Source: Flavobacteriaceae bacterium (lineage in GTDB: Bacteria; Bacteroidota; Bacteroidia; Flavobacteriales; Flavobacteriaceae). From it: a stretch of 64,000 nt of DNA. How positions within the stretch are numbered: the stretch's first letter is position 1; each line of letters starts with the position of its first letter. Positions 25,767 to 33,853 of the stretch are shown here, piece after piece. Both the position numbers and the translations under genes were made by a program. The notes beneath the pieces are model-generated. The model worked only from the letters and a program-made list of their open reading frames with translations. It was not told where the DNA came from and ran no database searches. The DNA lies in contig JAGYJF010000002.1 in assembly GCA_018402135.1 (NCBI GenBank), forward strand, positions 310,001 to 374,000, in the 5' to 3' direction.

Positions 25767-27857
25767 ATGACCACTAAGTCCAACGTCACCAACTTTTTTA
25801 CGGTATTTTTTATTTTTAGTTTTAGTTGCTTATTTTCACAAGTAAAAATCACTAAAACACCATCATGGGTGGTGCAACAATCGTACGAACATGAGCCGGA
25901 TATTGATTTAAACGATATCTCATATGGTCTTCTCACTTTGCTTAACGACGAGCAAATTCATATTCCTAAACAAGAACGCTACATTCGTTTGGTGCAGAAA
26001 ATAACCGATAATGTTGGAGTTCAAGATGGCTCGACCATATCTGTGAATTATGACCCGACTTTTCAACAGCTTTACTTACATAATATTACTGTTTTGCGTC
26101 AAGGACAAACCATTAATAAACTTCATGTTAACGACTTTCAAACCATAAGGCAAGAGTCTAATTCTGAAAATTATATTTATGACGGCAGCTTAAATGCTGT
26201 AGCTCACTTAGCCGATATTCGCAATGGTGATATTATAGACCTAAGTTATACTATCAAAGGCTTTAACCCTATACATGGCGATCGTTTCTCAGTTGGTACC
26301 ACACTGAATGATTTTCAACCTGTAGGGAAAATTAATTTTTACCTTATTTCTAAAAACGCCTTACAGTATAAAACTTTAAATTCAGATATTGAGCCCAAGA
26401 TTGGAAGTTATATGGGTTTTACTACCTATAACTGGCAAAATAACTTACCTGAAGCACCGCACTTTGAAGATAATATGCCTACTTGGTATTTACCCTATAA
26501 AAACTTGTTTGTGACGGACTATGATGGATGGGGCGACGTTGTTGATTGGGCTTTAAACCTCTATGAAGATGAATTAAACCTATCCTCCGCACTTAGAGCA
26601 AAAATTGACCAGATCAAAAATAACACTGAAACCGAAGGCGAACGCATTACTACCACACTAAAATTTGTACAAGATGAAATTAGGTATCTTGGTCTGGAGT
26701 CCGGCATTGGTGCCTACCAACCTTTTTCGCCAAATAAAGTCCTCAAGCAACGCTTTGGCGACTGTAAAGACAAAAGCTGGCTAATGGTAACCATGCTCCG
26801 AAATATGGGGATTGAGGCTTACCCTGTGCTTATCAATACAAGCTATGGCGAATCACTTCATCAATTTTTACCGTCACCAAAAACGTTTGATCATGTTGTT
26901 GTGAAAGTTGTTGATAGCACGAGTACTAATTTATTTTACGACCCAACCATTAGCAATCAATTTGGGGATTATAAGTCGGTAGTATTTCCAAATTATGGAA
27001 AAGCCTTAGTAATAAAAAAAGGAGTTACATCTTTAGAAAATATTACTTCTAAAAATATAGATTTAGTAGAAGTATTTGACACATTCGATTTGCCTACTAT
27101 AGGTGGCCCTGGCACATTAAAAGTAATGACCGTATATCGTGAGGCCGAAGCTGACGTAATGAGGGCACGTTACAAATCCCAAAGTTTGTCCTCGTTAAGT
27201 AAGGATTTTAAAAACTATTATGAAAGATTTTATAATGATATTGAAGTTATAAAAGACCCCGTTTTTGATGATGATAGTTTGGCCAACAAAATACTTATTG
27301 AAGAGTCTTACAAAATTAATAACATTTGGAAGCCTATGCTTACTGATGATAAAAATATTGCTGTCGAGTTTTCACCATATAGCATTTTAGACATCGCTTA
27401 TTTACCAGTTGAAAAAGAACGTATTACACCATTTGCACTGTATTACCCAACCCATAAAAAGCATCAGATTACAGTTAAACTACCTCAAAAATGGGGTAAT
27501 ACAAAAGATGAAGTCCTCGTGTCTTCGAAGAGTTTCAATTTTTCAATGCAGGCCAAAATGAATTCTTCGAGAAATATTCTGTACCTCAATTATGAATACC
27601 AAAATAAACATAGCTTTGTGAGTCCTGAAGATTTTGAAGACTACTACACAAAAATTAAAGAAGTAGAACAGATAATAGCGTACTATATTTACATTCCTAA
27701 AAATCAAACTGATAATTTAAGTTTTGCTAAAACATTCGATTCCGATAAATTTATTTCGAGAGTAACCAGCATCGTTGTTTTTATAATAGGTATCATGGCT
27801 GCCATAGCCATTGGGTTGGTCATTTATGTGAATAAAAGCAATAGAAAAAGAGATTAG
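25767..27857 (+). CDS. DUF3857 and transglutaminase-like domain membrane-anchored protein
   Basis: The 696-residue protein has a signal peptide (to about LFSQ, residue 26), a DUF3857 beta domain (about 60-230) and a transglutaminase-like core (about 290-400): KQRFGDCKDKSWLMVTMLR with the nucleophile Cys, FDHVVVKV with the His, and FYDPT with the Asp. A C-terminal helix (IVVFIIGIMAAIAIGLVIYV) may anchor it in the membrane. This architecture is very common in Bacteroidota; the domain may cleave or cross-link peptides at the envelope. Single-gene unit. Confidence 0.88.
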   Translation: MTTKSNVTNFFTVFFIFSFSCLFSQVKITKTPSWVVQQSYEHEPDIDLNDISYGLLTLLNDEQIHIPKQERYIRLVQKITDNVGVQDGSTISVNYDPTFQQLYLHNITVLRQGQTINKLHVNDFQTIRQESNSENYIYDGSLNAVAHLADIRNGDIIDLSYTIKGFNPIHGDRFSVGTTLNDFQPVGKINFYLISKNALQYKTLNSDIEPKIGSYMGFTTYNWQNNLPEAPHFEDNMPTWYLPYKNLFVTDYDGWGDVVDWALNLYEDELNLSSALRAKIDQIKNNTETEGERITTTLKFVQDEIRYLGLESGIGAYQPFSPNKVLKQRFGDCKDKSWLMVTMLRNMGIEAYPVLINTSYGESLHQFLPSPKTFDHVVVKVVDSTSTNLFYDPTISNQFGDYKSVVFPNYGKALVIKKGVTSLENITSKNIDLVEVFDTFDLPTIGGPGTLKVMTVYREAEADVMRARYKSQSLSSLSKDFKNYYERFYNDIEVIKDPVFDDDSLANKILIEESYKINNIWKPMLTDDKNIAVEFSPYSILDIAYLPVEKERITPFALYYPTHKKHQITVKLPQKWGNTKDEVLVSSKSFNFSMQAKMNSSRNILYLNYEYQNKHSFVSPEDFEDYYTKIKEVEQIIAYYIYIPKNQTDNLSFAKTFDSDKFISRVTSIVVFIIGIMAAIAIGLVIYVNKSNRKRD

Positions 27858-27962
27858 TCTAATTAAATGATTCTGTTGCGGTATTGGCTGAATGGTTAAT
27901 TAGACGGACTTACTATTAAAATAGTCGCGAACTTAAAGTGAATTTCTTATAAAAATCAGGTT

Positions 27963-28568
27963 TTAGTTCAAAGCATCCACCACCGAAGGCAACACAATAT
28001 CCTTCTGAACCACATACACGCCATCTGCCAAAATTGGTTTTAAAATACGGCTTATATCGCCTTTTTTAGCGATGCGCTTACGACATAGCTTGGTTAATAA
28101 TGGGTCTTCATCAAAAAGAATGGAAGCAATTTCATAAGGCGGGTCGTTGGGCTCCTTAACCTTCACAAACAATTGTTGCAACATATTAAATCGTCGGTCA
28201 TTACCTGGGATATAGGTATAAAAGATATATGCACCATCTGCATCGGTTTTGATAAAACCTCGGTTGTGTAAATAGCGTTCGCCATTCACTTCACGTACGT
28301 CAAAATCGCCGCGCTCATTTGCCTGTTCTATACTTATAATAATGTTACTTGCTGGTGTTACACCATCGCTGTCGTAAACAATTCCTGAAATTTTAAGCTT
28401 GTTGGCCTTTGATTCAAAACCAGGTATGGTATCGGTATTGCTTAAATATTGTGCAATGGCTTCATCATTAAAAGGGCTTTCTTTGGCGGACGTTTTATCT
28501 TGTGCATTCGCAACATGGTTGGCACCTAAAACAAAGGAGAAACAAATTAAAGAAATTAAGGTTTTCAT
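27963..28568 (-). CDS. Secreted intradiol-dioxygenase-like protein with missing metal ligands
   Basis: From the ATG at 28568 the ~201-residue protein has a signal peptide (FSFVLGANHVANAQ) and a fold like intradiol ring-cleavage dioxygenases: LKISGIVYDSDGVTPASN, RGFIKTDADGAYIFYTYIPG, and PPYEIASILFDEDPLL near the end. In active enzymes the stretch before FKV reads HIHFKV and supplies an iron ligand; here it is MLQQLFVKV without His. I infer a non-catalytic or altered role at the cell surface. An ATG 4 codons earlier (28580) is less likely. Confidence 0.65.
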   Translation of the reverse strand: MKTLISLICFSFVLGANHVANAQDKTSAKESPFNDEAIAQYLSNTDTIPGFESKANKLKISGIVYDSDGVTPASNIIISIEQANERGDFDVREVNGERYLHNRGFIKTDADGAYIFYTYIPGNDRRFNMLQQLFVKVKEPNDPPYEIASILFDEDPLLTKLCRKRIAKKGDISRILKPILADGVYVVQKDIVLPSVVDALN

Positions 28569-28748
28569 AATATTAAGCATTTGAGGTTATTCAAATGTCT
28601 AGATTTTATGCCCAAACCGTTAAAAAAAAATACCAACGTACAAAAAATCAGGATAAACTGAAAAAAAATGCAAAATCTGTCGGTGAATGAATGGTTATTT
28701 TCAGAATGAAAACCATTTTAGTGGACCTAATTACTTAAAAACAAACCA

Positions 28749-29804
28749 CTACTGAAAAGCCTCATTAATGTTTTTCTCCGCTTCTTCTTCATCATCCAAA
28801 TCACATTCTAAAGATACTTGCTGGTGATTATGCTCTCTGTGAAACTGCAAACTCACATAAATAGGAAAGTGATCCGATCCAGCATGTGGCAACACCTTTA
28901 TCACATTCAGCATAAAATGCTTACTGTGAAATAAATGATCTAAAGGCCATCGCAGTAAAGCATAATCGGCGTGAAAAGTATTGTAATGGCCACGACCAAT
29001 ACGCGGATCAAGCAGACCGCTAATCTTTTTAAACAATCGCGTACTCCGCGACCAAGCCACATCGTTTAAATCGCCAAATACCACCACAGGAATCTCCGAT
29101 GCTGCAGCTTCTTTGCCTACAAGTAACAACTCGGCATCACGATTAACGGTATTGGCAGATTCTGTTGGACTTGGAGGCATGGGATGCAAACCAAATAACT
29201 GTATCTGTTGTCCAGATGCCAGCCTTATTGTGGCACTGATAGATGGGATGTCTTGATTAACCAGATAATGAACTTGACTAGTTTCCAATGGTGATTTGGA
29301 ATAAAAATGCATCCCATAAAGGTTCTCTTTAGGGATTTTAATTTGATACTGGTAGTCAGCATCTAACGCCTTTAATGCGGTTTCCCATGTTTTGTTGGTT
29401 TCTAATAACAGTAATAAATCTGGTTTATTTTGTTTTACCAAATCCAACAAAACCGCATATTGGTTATTGCTCATCAATACATTAAACGACATAATAGTGA
29501 GCGTGTTATTGGTATCATGATGCGTATTATTTTGCACTTCTTTAGGATACAACCTTGTATATGGCACCACCCTAATTAAATGAAATACAATGGCAGCACT
29601 AACCAATAGCAAAGCTAGAATAGCAAGGTTAGTTTGGTAGTTTTCAAAAATAACAGACAGCACTGCTACGATAACATATAACACCAATAACTGTACTTTA
29701 GGAAAATCAAAACCACGCACCGACCAATGCTTAATATTCAATAAGGTTATGAAGGCCAACACAAAAAGCGTTAGTTCTAAAATGATTAATACCGTGTGAA
29801 TCAT
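28749..29804 (-). CDS. Membrane-anchored endonuclease/exonuclease/phosphatase (EEP) family protein
   Basis: The 351-residue protein has three N-terminal membrane helices (about residues 4-23, 37-55, 61-80) and an EEP domain: MSFNVLMSNNQY near 104, LLLLLETNKTW with the metal Glu, FGLHPMPPSP, VVFGDLNDVAW near 243, PLDHLFHS near 288 and GSDHFPIYVSL near 311. All metal and catalytic residues are present. The family includes phosphodiesterases and nucleases; the substrate is unknown. It ends in an acidic Glu/Asp-rich tail. Confidence 0.87.
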   Translation of the reverse strand: MIHTVLIILELTLFVLAFITLLNIKHWSVRGFDFPKVQLLVLYVIVAVLSVIFENYQTNLAILALLLVSAAIVFHLIRVVPYTRLYPKEVQNNTHHDTNNTLTIMSFNVLMSNNQYAVLLDLVKQNKPDLLLLLETNKTWETALKALDADYQYQIKIPKENLYGMHFYSKSPLETSQVHYLVNQDIPSISATIRLASGQQIQLFGLHPMPPSPTESANTVNRDAELLLVGKEAAASEIPVVVFGDLNDVAWSRSTRLFKKISGLLDPRIGRGHYNTFHADYALLRWPLDHLFHSKHFMLNVIKVLPHAGSDHFPIYVSLQFHREHNHQQVSLECDLDDEEEAEKNINEAFQ

Positions 29805-29901
29805 AGGCGCTGTATTACTGTTAAAGATAGTGGGAAAGCTAGTGTTTTATGCAAAAAAAGGTGCTATAAAATTTAATTAAAACTAACAACAGTTCAAACT
29901 T

Positions 29902-31224
29902 CTATGGTTTTAAGTTATGCTTTACCAGTTTCCCATTTTTCATTATCAGCAGCAAGGTTTCTTTAGAATTTTTAAACACTTCTAAGTTTTTCAATGGGTT
30001 GCCGTCAATAAGTATTAAATCAGCCAAGGCACCTTCTTCTACCACTCCTAGCCTACCCGCATACGGACTTCGTTTTCCTGACATAGCTAAAATATCGGCG
30101 TTGTTCGAGGTAACCATTTTTAAGATTTCGTAATTGCTAAACCAGCGTTTCATTTTAAGTAGTTGCTCGGCTGGCTGTGCGGCTTTTTTAGCATCAAACA
30201 ACACATCGGTACCATAACCAAGTTTGATTTTGTATTTTTTTGCCAATTCAAATGCGGTATCGGTACCTTGGTACATTTCCAGTTGTTTGGCCCGACTTTC
30301 GGGTGTTAATATACCTTTATCGCCTTCGTCCACAAAAGGTTGCAAACTCCAAGTCACCTTGTGTTCCACCATCATTTTAACAGTTTGTTCATCTATCATT
30401 TGGCCGTGATCAATACACTTCACTCCTGCCCTAATCGATTGTTGAATAGCGCGCGGTGTGTAGGCATGCACAGTTACATAAGTACCCCAGTTTTCGGCGG
30501 CCTCGACAGCCGCTTTTATTTCTGCTTCGGTGTATTGGGTTACATCTAACGGATCGTACATAGATGACACACCACCACCCGCCATAAGTTTAATTTGACT
30601 GGCGCCCAGCATCAGCTGTTCCCTTGCCTTAACGCGCACAGCATCTGGACTGTCGGCTATCGCTGCGGCATTGATGCGTTCAGCATAAGATAAGCCTTTT
30701 ATAGGATCGGCTGGGATTTCGGTAGGAAGTCTAAAGTCGCCATGGCCGCCAGTTTGAGAAATAAATGCCCCTGAAGGCCAGATTCTCGGACCCACAACTA
30801 CGCCGCGGTCTATGGCTTGTTTCAAACCAAATACCGGACCACCTAAATCACGAATGCTGGTGTAGCCGTTCATCAATAAATTTTCAATGTTTTTCGAGGC
30901 TGCAATATTTACAAAACCTATATCTGAAGTTAGCAAGGCTATTTGAGATAAACTGGCAAACATAGCATGGTAATGCACGTCTATCAACCCTGGCATTAAA
31001 AACTTGCCTTGACCGTCAATAATAGTGACATTGGTGCTTTTATTGGTGGGTATGGGTTTGGTTGAAATCTTACTAATTTTAGAATCCACCACCAACACAT
31101 TCCCTTTCATAGTTTGCTGGTCTAGACCGTTAAAGATTTCGACATTATTAATTAAAATACTTTGCTGGGCTTGCCCCATAAGAAAAAACACTAGGGCAAT
31201 AATACTGAACTTAAAAGTTTTCAT
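29902..31224 (-). CDS. Secreted amidohydrolase (prolidase/imidazolonepropionase-like)
   Basis: I start at ATG 31224 (MKTFKFSIIALVFFLMGQAQ), which gives a signal peptide; the ATG at 31290 adds 22 residues in front of it. The 440-residue protein has the HxH motif PGLIDVHYHAMF, AGGGVSSMYDPLD near the metal lysine region, VTVHAYTPRAI and CIDHGQMID (metal His residues), YGTDVLF (metal Asp) and the typical end EEGALADLILIDGNPL. It hydrolyses amide bonds of small substrates, possibly Xaa-Pro dipeptides, in the periplasm. Confidence 0.88.
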   Translation of the reverse strand: MKTFKFSIIALVFFLMGQAQQSILINNVEIFNGLDQQTMKGNVLVVDSKISKISTKPIPTNKSTNVTIIDGQGKFLMPGLIDVHYHAMFASLSQIALLTSDIGFVNIAASKNIENLLMNGYTSIRDLGGPVFGLKQAIDRGVVVGPRIWPSGAFISQTGGHGDFRLPTEIPADPIKGLSYAERINAAAIADSPDAVRVKAREQLMLGASQIKLMAGGGVSSMYDPLDVTQYTEAEIKAAVEAAENWGTYVTVHAYTPRAIQQSIRAGVKCIDHGQMIDEQTVKMMVEHKVTWSLQPFVDEGDKGILTPESRAKQLEMYQGTDTAFELAKKYKIKLGYGTDVLFDAKKAAQPAEQLLKMKRWFSNYEILKMVTSNNADILAMSGKRSPYAGRLGVVEEGALADLILIDGNPLKNLEVFKNSKETLLLIMKNGKLVKHNLKP

Positions 31225-31335
31225 GGATAAAAAGGTTTGACGGTTGAAAATTGATTTGGCGATGGTTTGGTATGTTATATGTAACGCCAATAAATTTAAA
31301 CATTAATGTTTTAAAAGTCTAAAATTTCTTAAAGA

Positions 31336-31343
31336 TATCTTTG
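31336..31343 (+). promoter_or_regulatory. Isolated -7 element TATCTTTG in a 380-bp gene-poor interval
   Basis: TATCTTTG is an exact TAnnTTTG match with no matching -33 that I can defend. It lies 41 bp ahead of a 19-residue hydrophobic frame and about 260 bp ahead of the membrane protein gene at 31605. Confidence 0.3.
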
Positions 31344-31383
31344 TAAACTACTCACCTTTAATCAAACGAAAACGACACCCAAA

Positions 31384-31443
31384 ATGGCGCACCACCTTCT
31401 ACTCATAGTCGTTTTAACAATTATTTATCTGTTAATACAATAA
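31384..31443 (+). CDS. Possible 19-residue hydrophobic peptide
   Basis: ATG at 31384 opens MAHHLLLIVVLTIIYLLIQ, then TAA. It is entirely membrane-seeking after the two His residues and is preceded by a -7 element 41 bp upstream. Size and character resemble Ibs-type type I toxins, but I find no antisense promoter, so the call is weak. The rest of 31225-31604 shows nothing. Confidence 0.22.
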   Translation: MAHHLLLIVVLTIIYLLIQ

Positions 31444-31604
31444 CTTCAGTAGAATAAATATCTGAGTATCTTAAAATTCATTCTAACTGTTATCATTACC
31501 ATCAGCGTTACTTACGATACTCTTTAAAGAAGCGGTTATATTATAGATCTGTTTTTTTCGTAATTTTACTGTAAAGCTTAAATCATCACTTTAATTGTTA
31601 TACT

Positions 31605-32021
31605 ATGAATCCAACTTTAAGAAATGTCATAGCCGTCATCATCGGATTGGTGGTAGGCTCTGGTTTTAACATGGGAATTATTATGGTAAGTGGCTCTTTA
31701 ATCCCACCTCCCGAAGGCGTCGACTCAACTCAAATGGAAAGTTTAGTTAACAATATGCATCTATTTAAACCTAAGCATTTTATTATGCCATTTTTAGCGC
31801 ATGCAGTGGGGACATTAGTAGGTGCATTTTTAGCAGCCAAATTAGCTGCTAAATACCATTTTAATATGGCAATGATTATTGGCTTATTCTTTTTATTGGG
31901 TGGTGTATCTAGTGCTTTTATGCTTCCAGCACCGTCATGGTTTATCGTTGTAGATTTAGTATTAGCCTATATACCAATGGCCGTTTTAGGAGCAAGATTA
32001 GCCATCAAATCTAATCAATAA
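31605..32021 (+). CDS. Four-helix integral membrane protein
   Basis: The 138-residue protein has about four membrane helices: residues 5-30 (NVIAVIIGLVVGSGFNMGII), 57-80 (KHFIMPFLAHAVGTLVGAFL), 87-105 and 110-132 (WFIVVDLVLAYIPMAVLGARL). A small loop with PPPEGVD lies between helices 1 and 2. I recognise it only as a hypothetical membrane protein. The DUF4174 gene follows by 13 bp on the same strand, suggesting an operon. Confidence 0.75.
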   Translation: MNPTLRNVIAVIIGLVVGSGFNMGIIMVSGSLIPPPEGVDSTQMESLVNNMHLFKPKHFIMPFLAHAVGTLVGAFLAAKLAAKYHFNMAMIIGLFFLLGGVSSAFMLPAPSWFIVVDLVLAYIPMAVLGARLAIKSNQ

Positions 32022-32034
32022 CCCGAATAAATAT

Positions 32035-32469
32035 ATGTGGGCTAAGTGTATTATTATCTTAATTATACCGTTTATACAAGCGACACCATTACAAGAGCAA
32101 CCACATTTGAAACACCAATGGCAGTATCGTGTACTGCTTGTTATAAGTAATGAAACAAATAAAAAGTCCGTTGAAAATCAAATTGAAGAATTGACTAGAA
32201 ATTTAACTGCCTTAAATGAGCGTAAACTTATCGTTTATCAAATAAAACCTGATCGTTTTAAGCAAGGACTAGCCAAGCAATCCCCATGGATATCTAATAC
32301 CAAATGGTATGATGTGTATGCAGATGAAACGAAGTCACTCGAAATTGTATTATTCGGCTTAGATGGTGGTAAGAAATTAGACTGTGAGCAGGTTTTAACG
32401 GCAGAAAAACTATTTGCAAACATCGACGCTATGCCAATGCGGCAATCTGAAATGCGTCAAAAACATTAA
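32035..32469 (+). CDS. DUF4174 secreted protein
   Basis: The 144-residue protein has a short signal peptide (MWAKCIIILIIPFIQATPLQ) and the DUF4174 domain: HQWQYRVLLVISNETNK near 25, then the C-terminal signature LFGLDGGKKLDCEQVLTAEKLFANIDAMPMRQSEM. The fold is probably thioredoxin-like, without redox cysteines. Members are small periplasmic or surface proteins of unknown role. It is downstream of and close to the membrane protein gene. Confidence 0.8.
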   Translation: MWAKCIIILIIPFIQATPLQEQPHLKHQWQYRVLLVISNETNKKSVENQIEELTRNLTALNERKLIVYQIKPDRFKQGLAKQSPWISNTKWYDVYADETKSLEIVLFGLDGGKKLDCEQVLTAEKLFANIDAMPMRQSEMRQKH

Positions 32470-32565
32470 AAGTGAAGATCACATTCTAAATAAAGAAAGA
32501 CAGACAAAACTTCCCTAGAATTTTGCTAGTCTGTTTGTAAAGATAATTGCATTACAGCCGTTGGC

Positions 32566-32759
32566 TTACATCAGATAGTCTGAGGCATTGAGCATCACGG
32601 TTTTCTTTTGACGGTTCATTTTTAAAACGACTCTGTAGATCACGTCGGTATGGCTGTAAAGGATTTTCTATCGTAAGTTTCAAAACTGTATTCTGGAAAC
32701 GATTGTTCCATGGCTTTACACAGTTCTTGGTATTGATTCAAGACTGCCTCGCTCGACAT
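32566..32759 (-). pseudogene. Small gene broken by a frameshift
   Basis: From ATG 32759 the frame reads MSSEAVLNQYQELCKAMEQS and continues to SFTAIPT-stop. One frame over, just before the stop, it continues as TDVIYRVVLKMNRQKKTVML and ends NASDYLM-stop at 32566. The 194-nt span is one base short of 65 codons, which fits a single-base deletion around 32652-32660. Both halves look coding (basic and amphipathic). I do not recognise the family. The rest of 32470-32903 shows nothing. Confidence 0.4.
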
Positions 32760-32903
32760 CTGAGACTATAAAAGGATAATAAGCTTTATACAGCCAGCTG
32801 AAACGTAAATAATAATTGATACATATTGAATTAATAAACCTAAATATAGTTTCAATTTAGAAACATTTTATAGATATTTAAGTTGGTGTTACTCGTAGTA
32901 AAT

Positions 32904-33695
32904 TTATAAAATTAGCAATTTGCTCGCTTCTCCTAAATTTGTTTTAACCTTACAAAGCACAACATTTTTGGACATGGAAAATTCTCCTAGTTCTAAAGTA
33001 GTCACATTCCTTAAACTTTGCGAAAACAACCTTTTTCCTGATAGATCGAAGATGTTTACCTCTTGTAAATAGGATTCACGTTGTGTGCTGTTTTTTAATA
33101 CTAAAGTTTTTGTTACCCTATGGTATTCAAATAAAACCTTGTTTGATTCTACTTCTGCAACAGAAAGCGCTTGTGGATAAATATTATTAGAGAATGTAAC
33201 ATACAATCTATTGATATAATCACCTTGTTCAAATACACCCGTGAAATCATAATTATTTAAAAGTGTGTGTTGGTTTAATAATGCATCGTATATAAAAACT
33301 TGTACATCAAAATTAAAGTTTTCTAAAGAATGTAGACTTATAGACACCGAACCTGCATCACTTAAAAACATACCCAATGGATAGCTTTTGGTATCCGCAA
33401 AACTTCCTACACCCTGAATTACATAGCGACCATCTTCGATCATCCAATTTAAATCGTTGGGGAAATTATCCGGATTTCTAGCGTCATAACCCCAATCAAA
33501 TCCATCGGTTGCTGCGTCGTTGGGTGTGAAACCAAGTAATAATTGTCTCACATAATTATCTGGCGAGGTAAAATTGATTCTAACTCTTTGTATTTGGTTG
33601 CTCTGACTATATACATTGCCTAAAGACGAAAGGACATATAAGGTAAGCAGCAACAATACAATTCTAGTCGATTGTAATTTGTAGGTTAAAAACAT
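32904..33695 (-). CDS. T9SS-exported protein, stand-alone paralogue of the giant protein's C-terminal domain
   Basis: The 263-residue protein has a signal peptide (to about VYSQ, residue 31) and one domain nearly co-linear with residues ~2700-2890 of the neighbouring giant protein: LLLGFTPNDAATDGFDWGYD versus LLLSFTPNNEATDAFDWGYD, then IEDGRYVIQGVGSF and VFIYDALL. It ends in a type A sorting domain (VNIFDLSGKRLFSQSL...ASKLLIL) for type IX export to the surface. It lies 158 bp downstream of the giant gene, on the same strand, after a hairpin. A duplicated domain is the simplest origin. Confidence 0.8.
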   Translation of the reverse strand: MFLTYKLQSTRIVLLLLTLYVLSSLGNVYSQSNQIQRVRINFTSPDNYVRQLLLGFTPNDAATDGFDWGYDARNPDNFPNDLNWMIEDGRYVIQGVGSFADTKSYPLGMFLSDAGSVSISLHSLENFNFDVQVFIYDALLNQHTLLNNYDFTGVFEQGDYINRLYVTFSNNIYPQALSVAEVESNKVLFEYHRVTKTLVLKNSTQRESYLQEVNIFDLSGKRLFSQSLRNVTTLELGEFSMSKNVVLCKVKTNLGEASKLLIL

Positions 33696-33774
33696 GGGGC
33701 CTGTTTTTTGGTATCGCTACCAGTTTAATACAGGCTAATGTAACTATTTAAATGAATGCAATCTATTAAACGCA

Positions 33775-33833
33775 AAAATAATCGATGAAATACACAGTTT
33801 TTTATTATTTGGTGTATATTTCATCGATTATTA
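33775..33833 (-). terminator. Large hairpin terminator of the giant surface-protein gene
   Basis: TAATCGATGAAAT and ATTTCATCGATTA (within 33779-33831) form a perfect 13-bp stem that extends outward with A-T pairs. On the minus strand a T-rich run follows, so it ends leftward transcription 21 bp after the giant gene's stop. Confidence 0.7.
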
Positions 33834-33853
33834 TCGTATGTAATTATGTAAGA

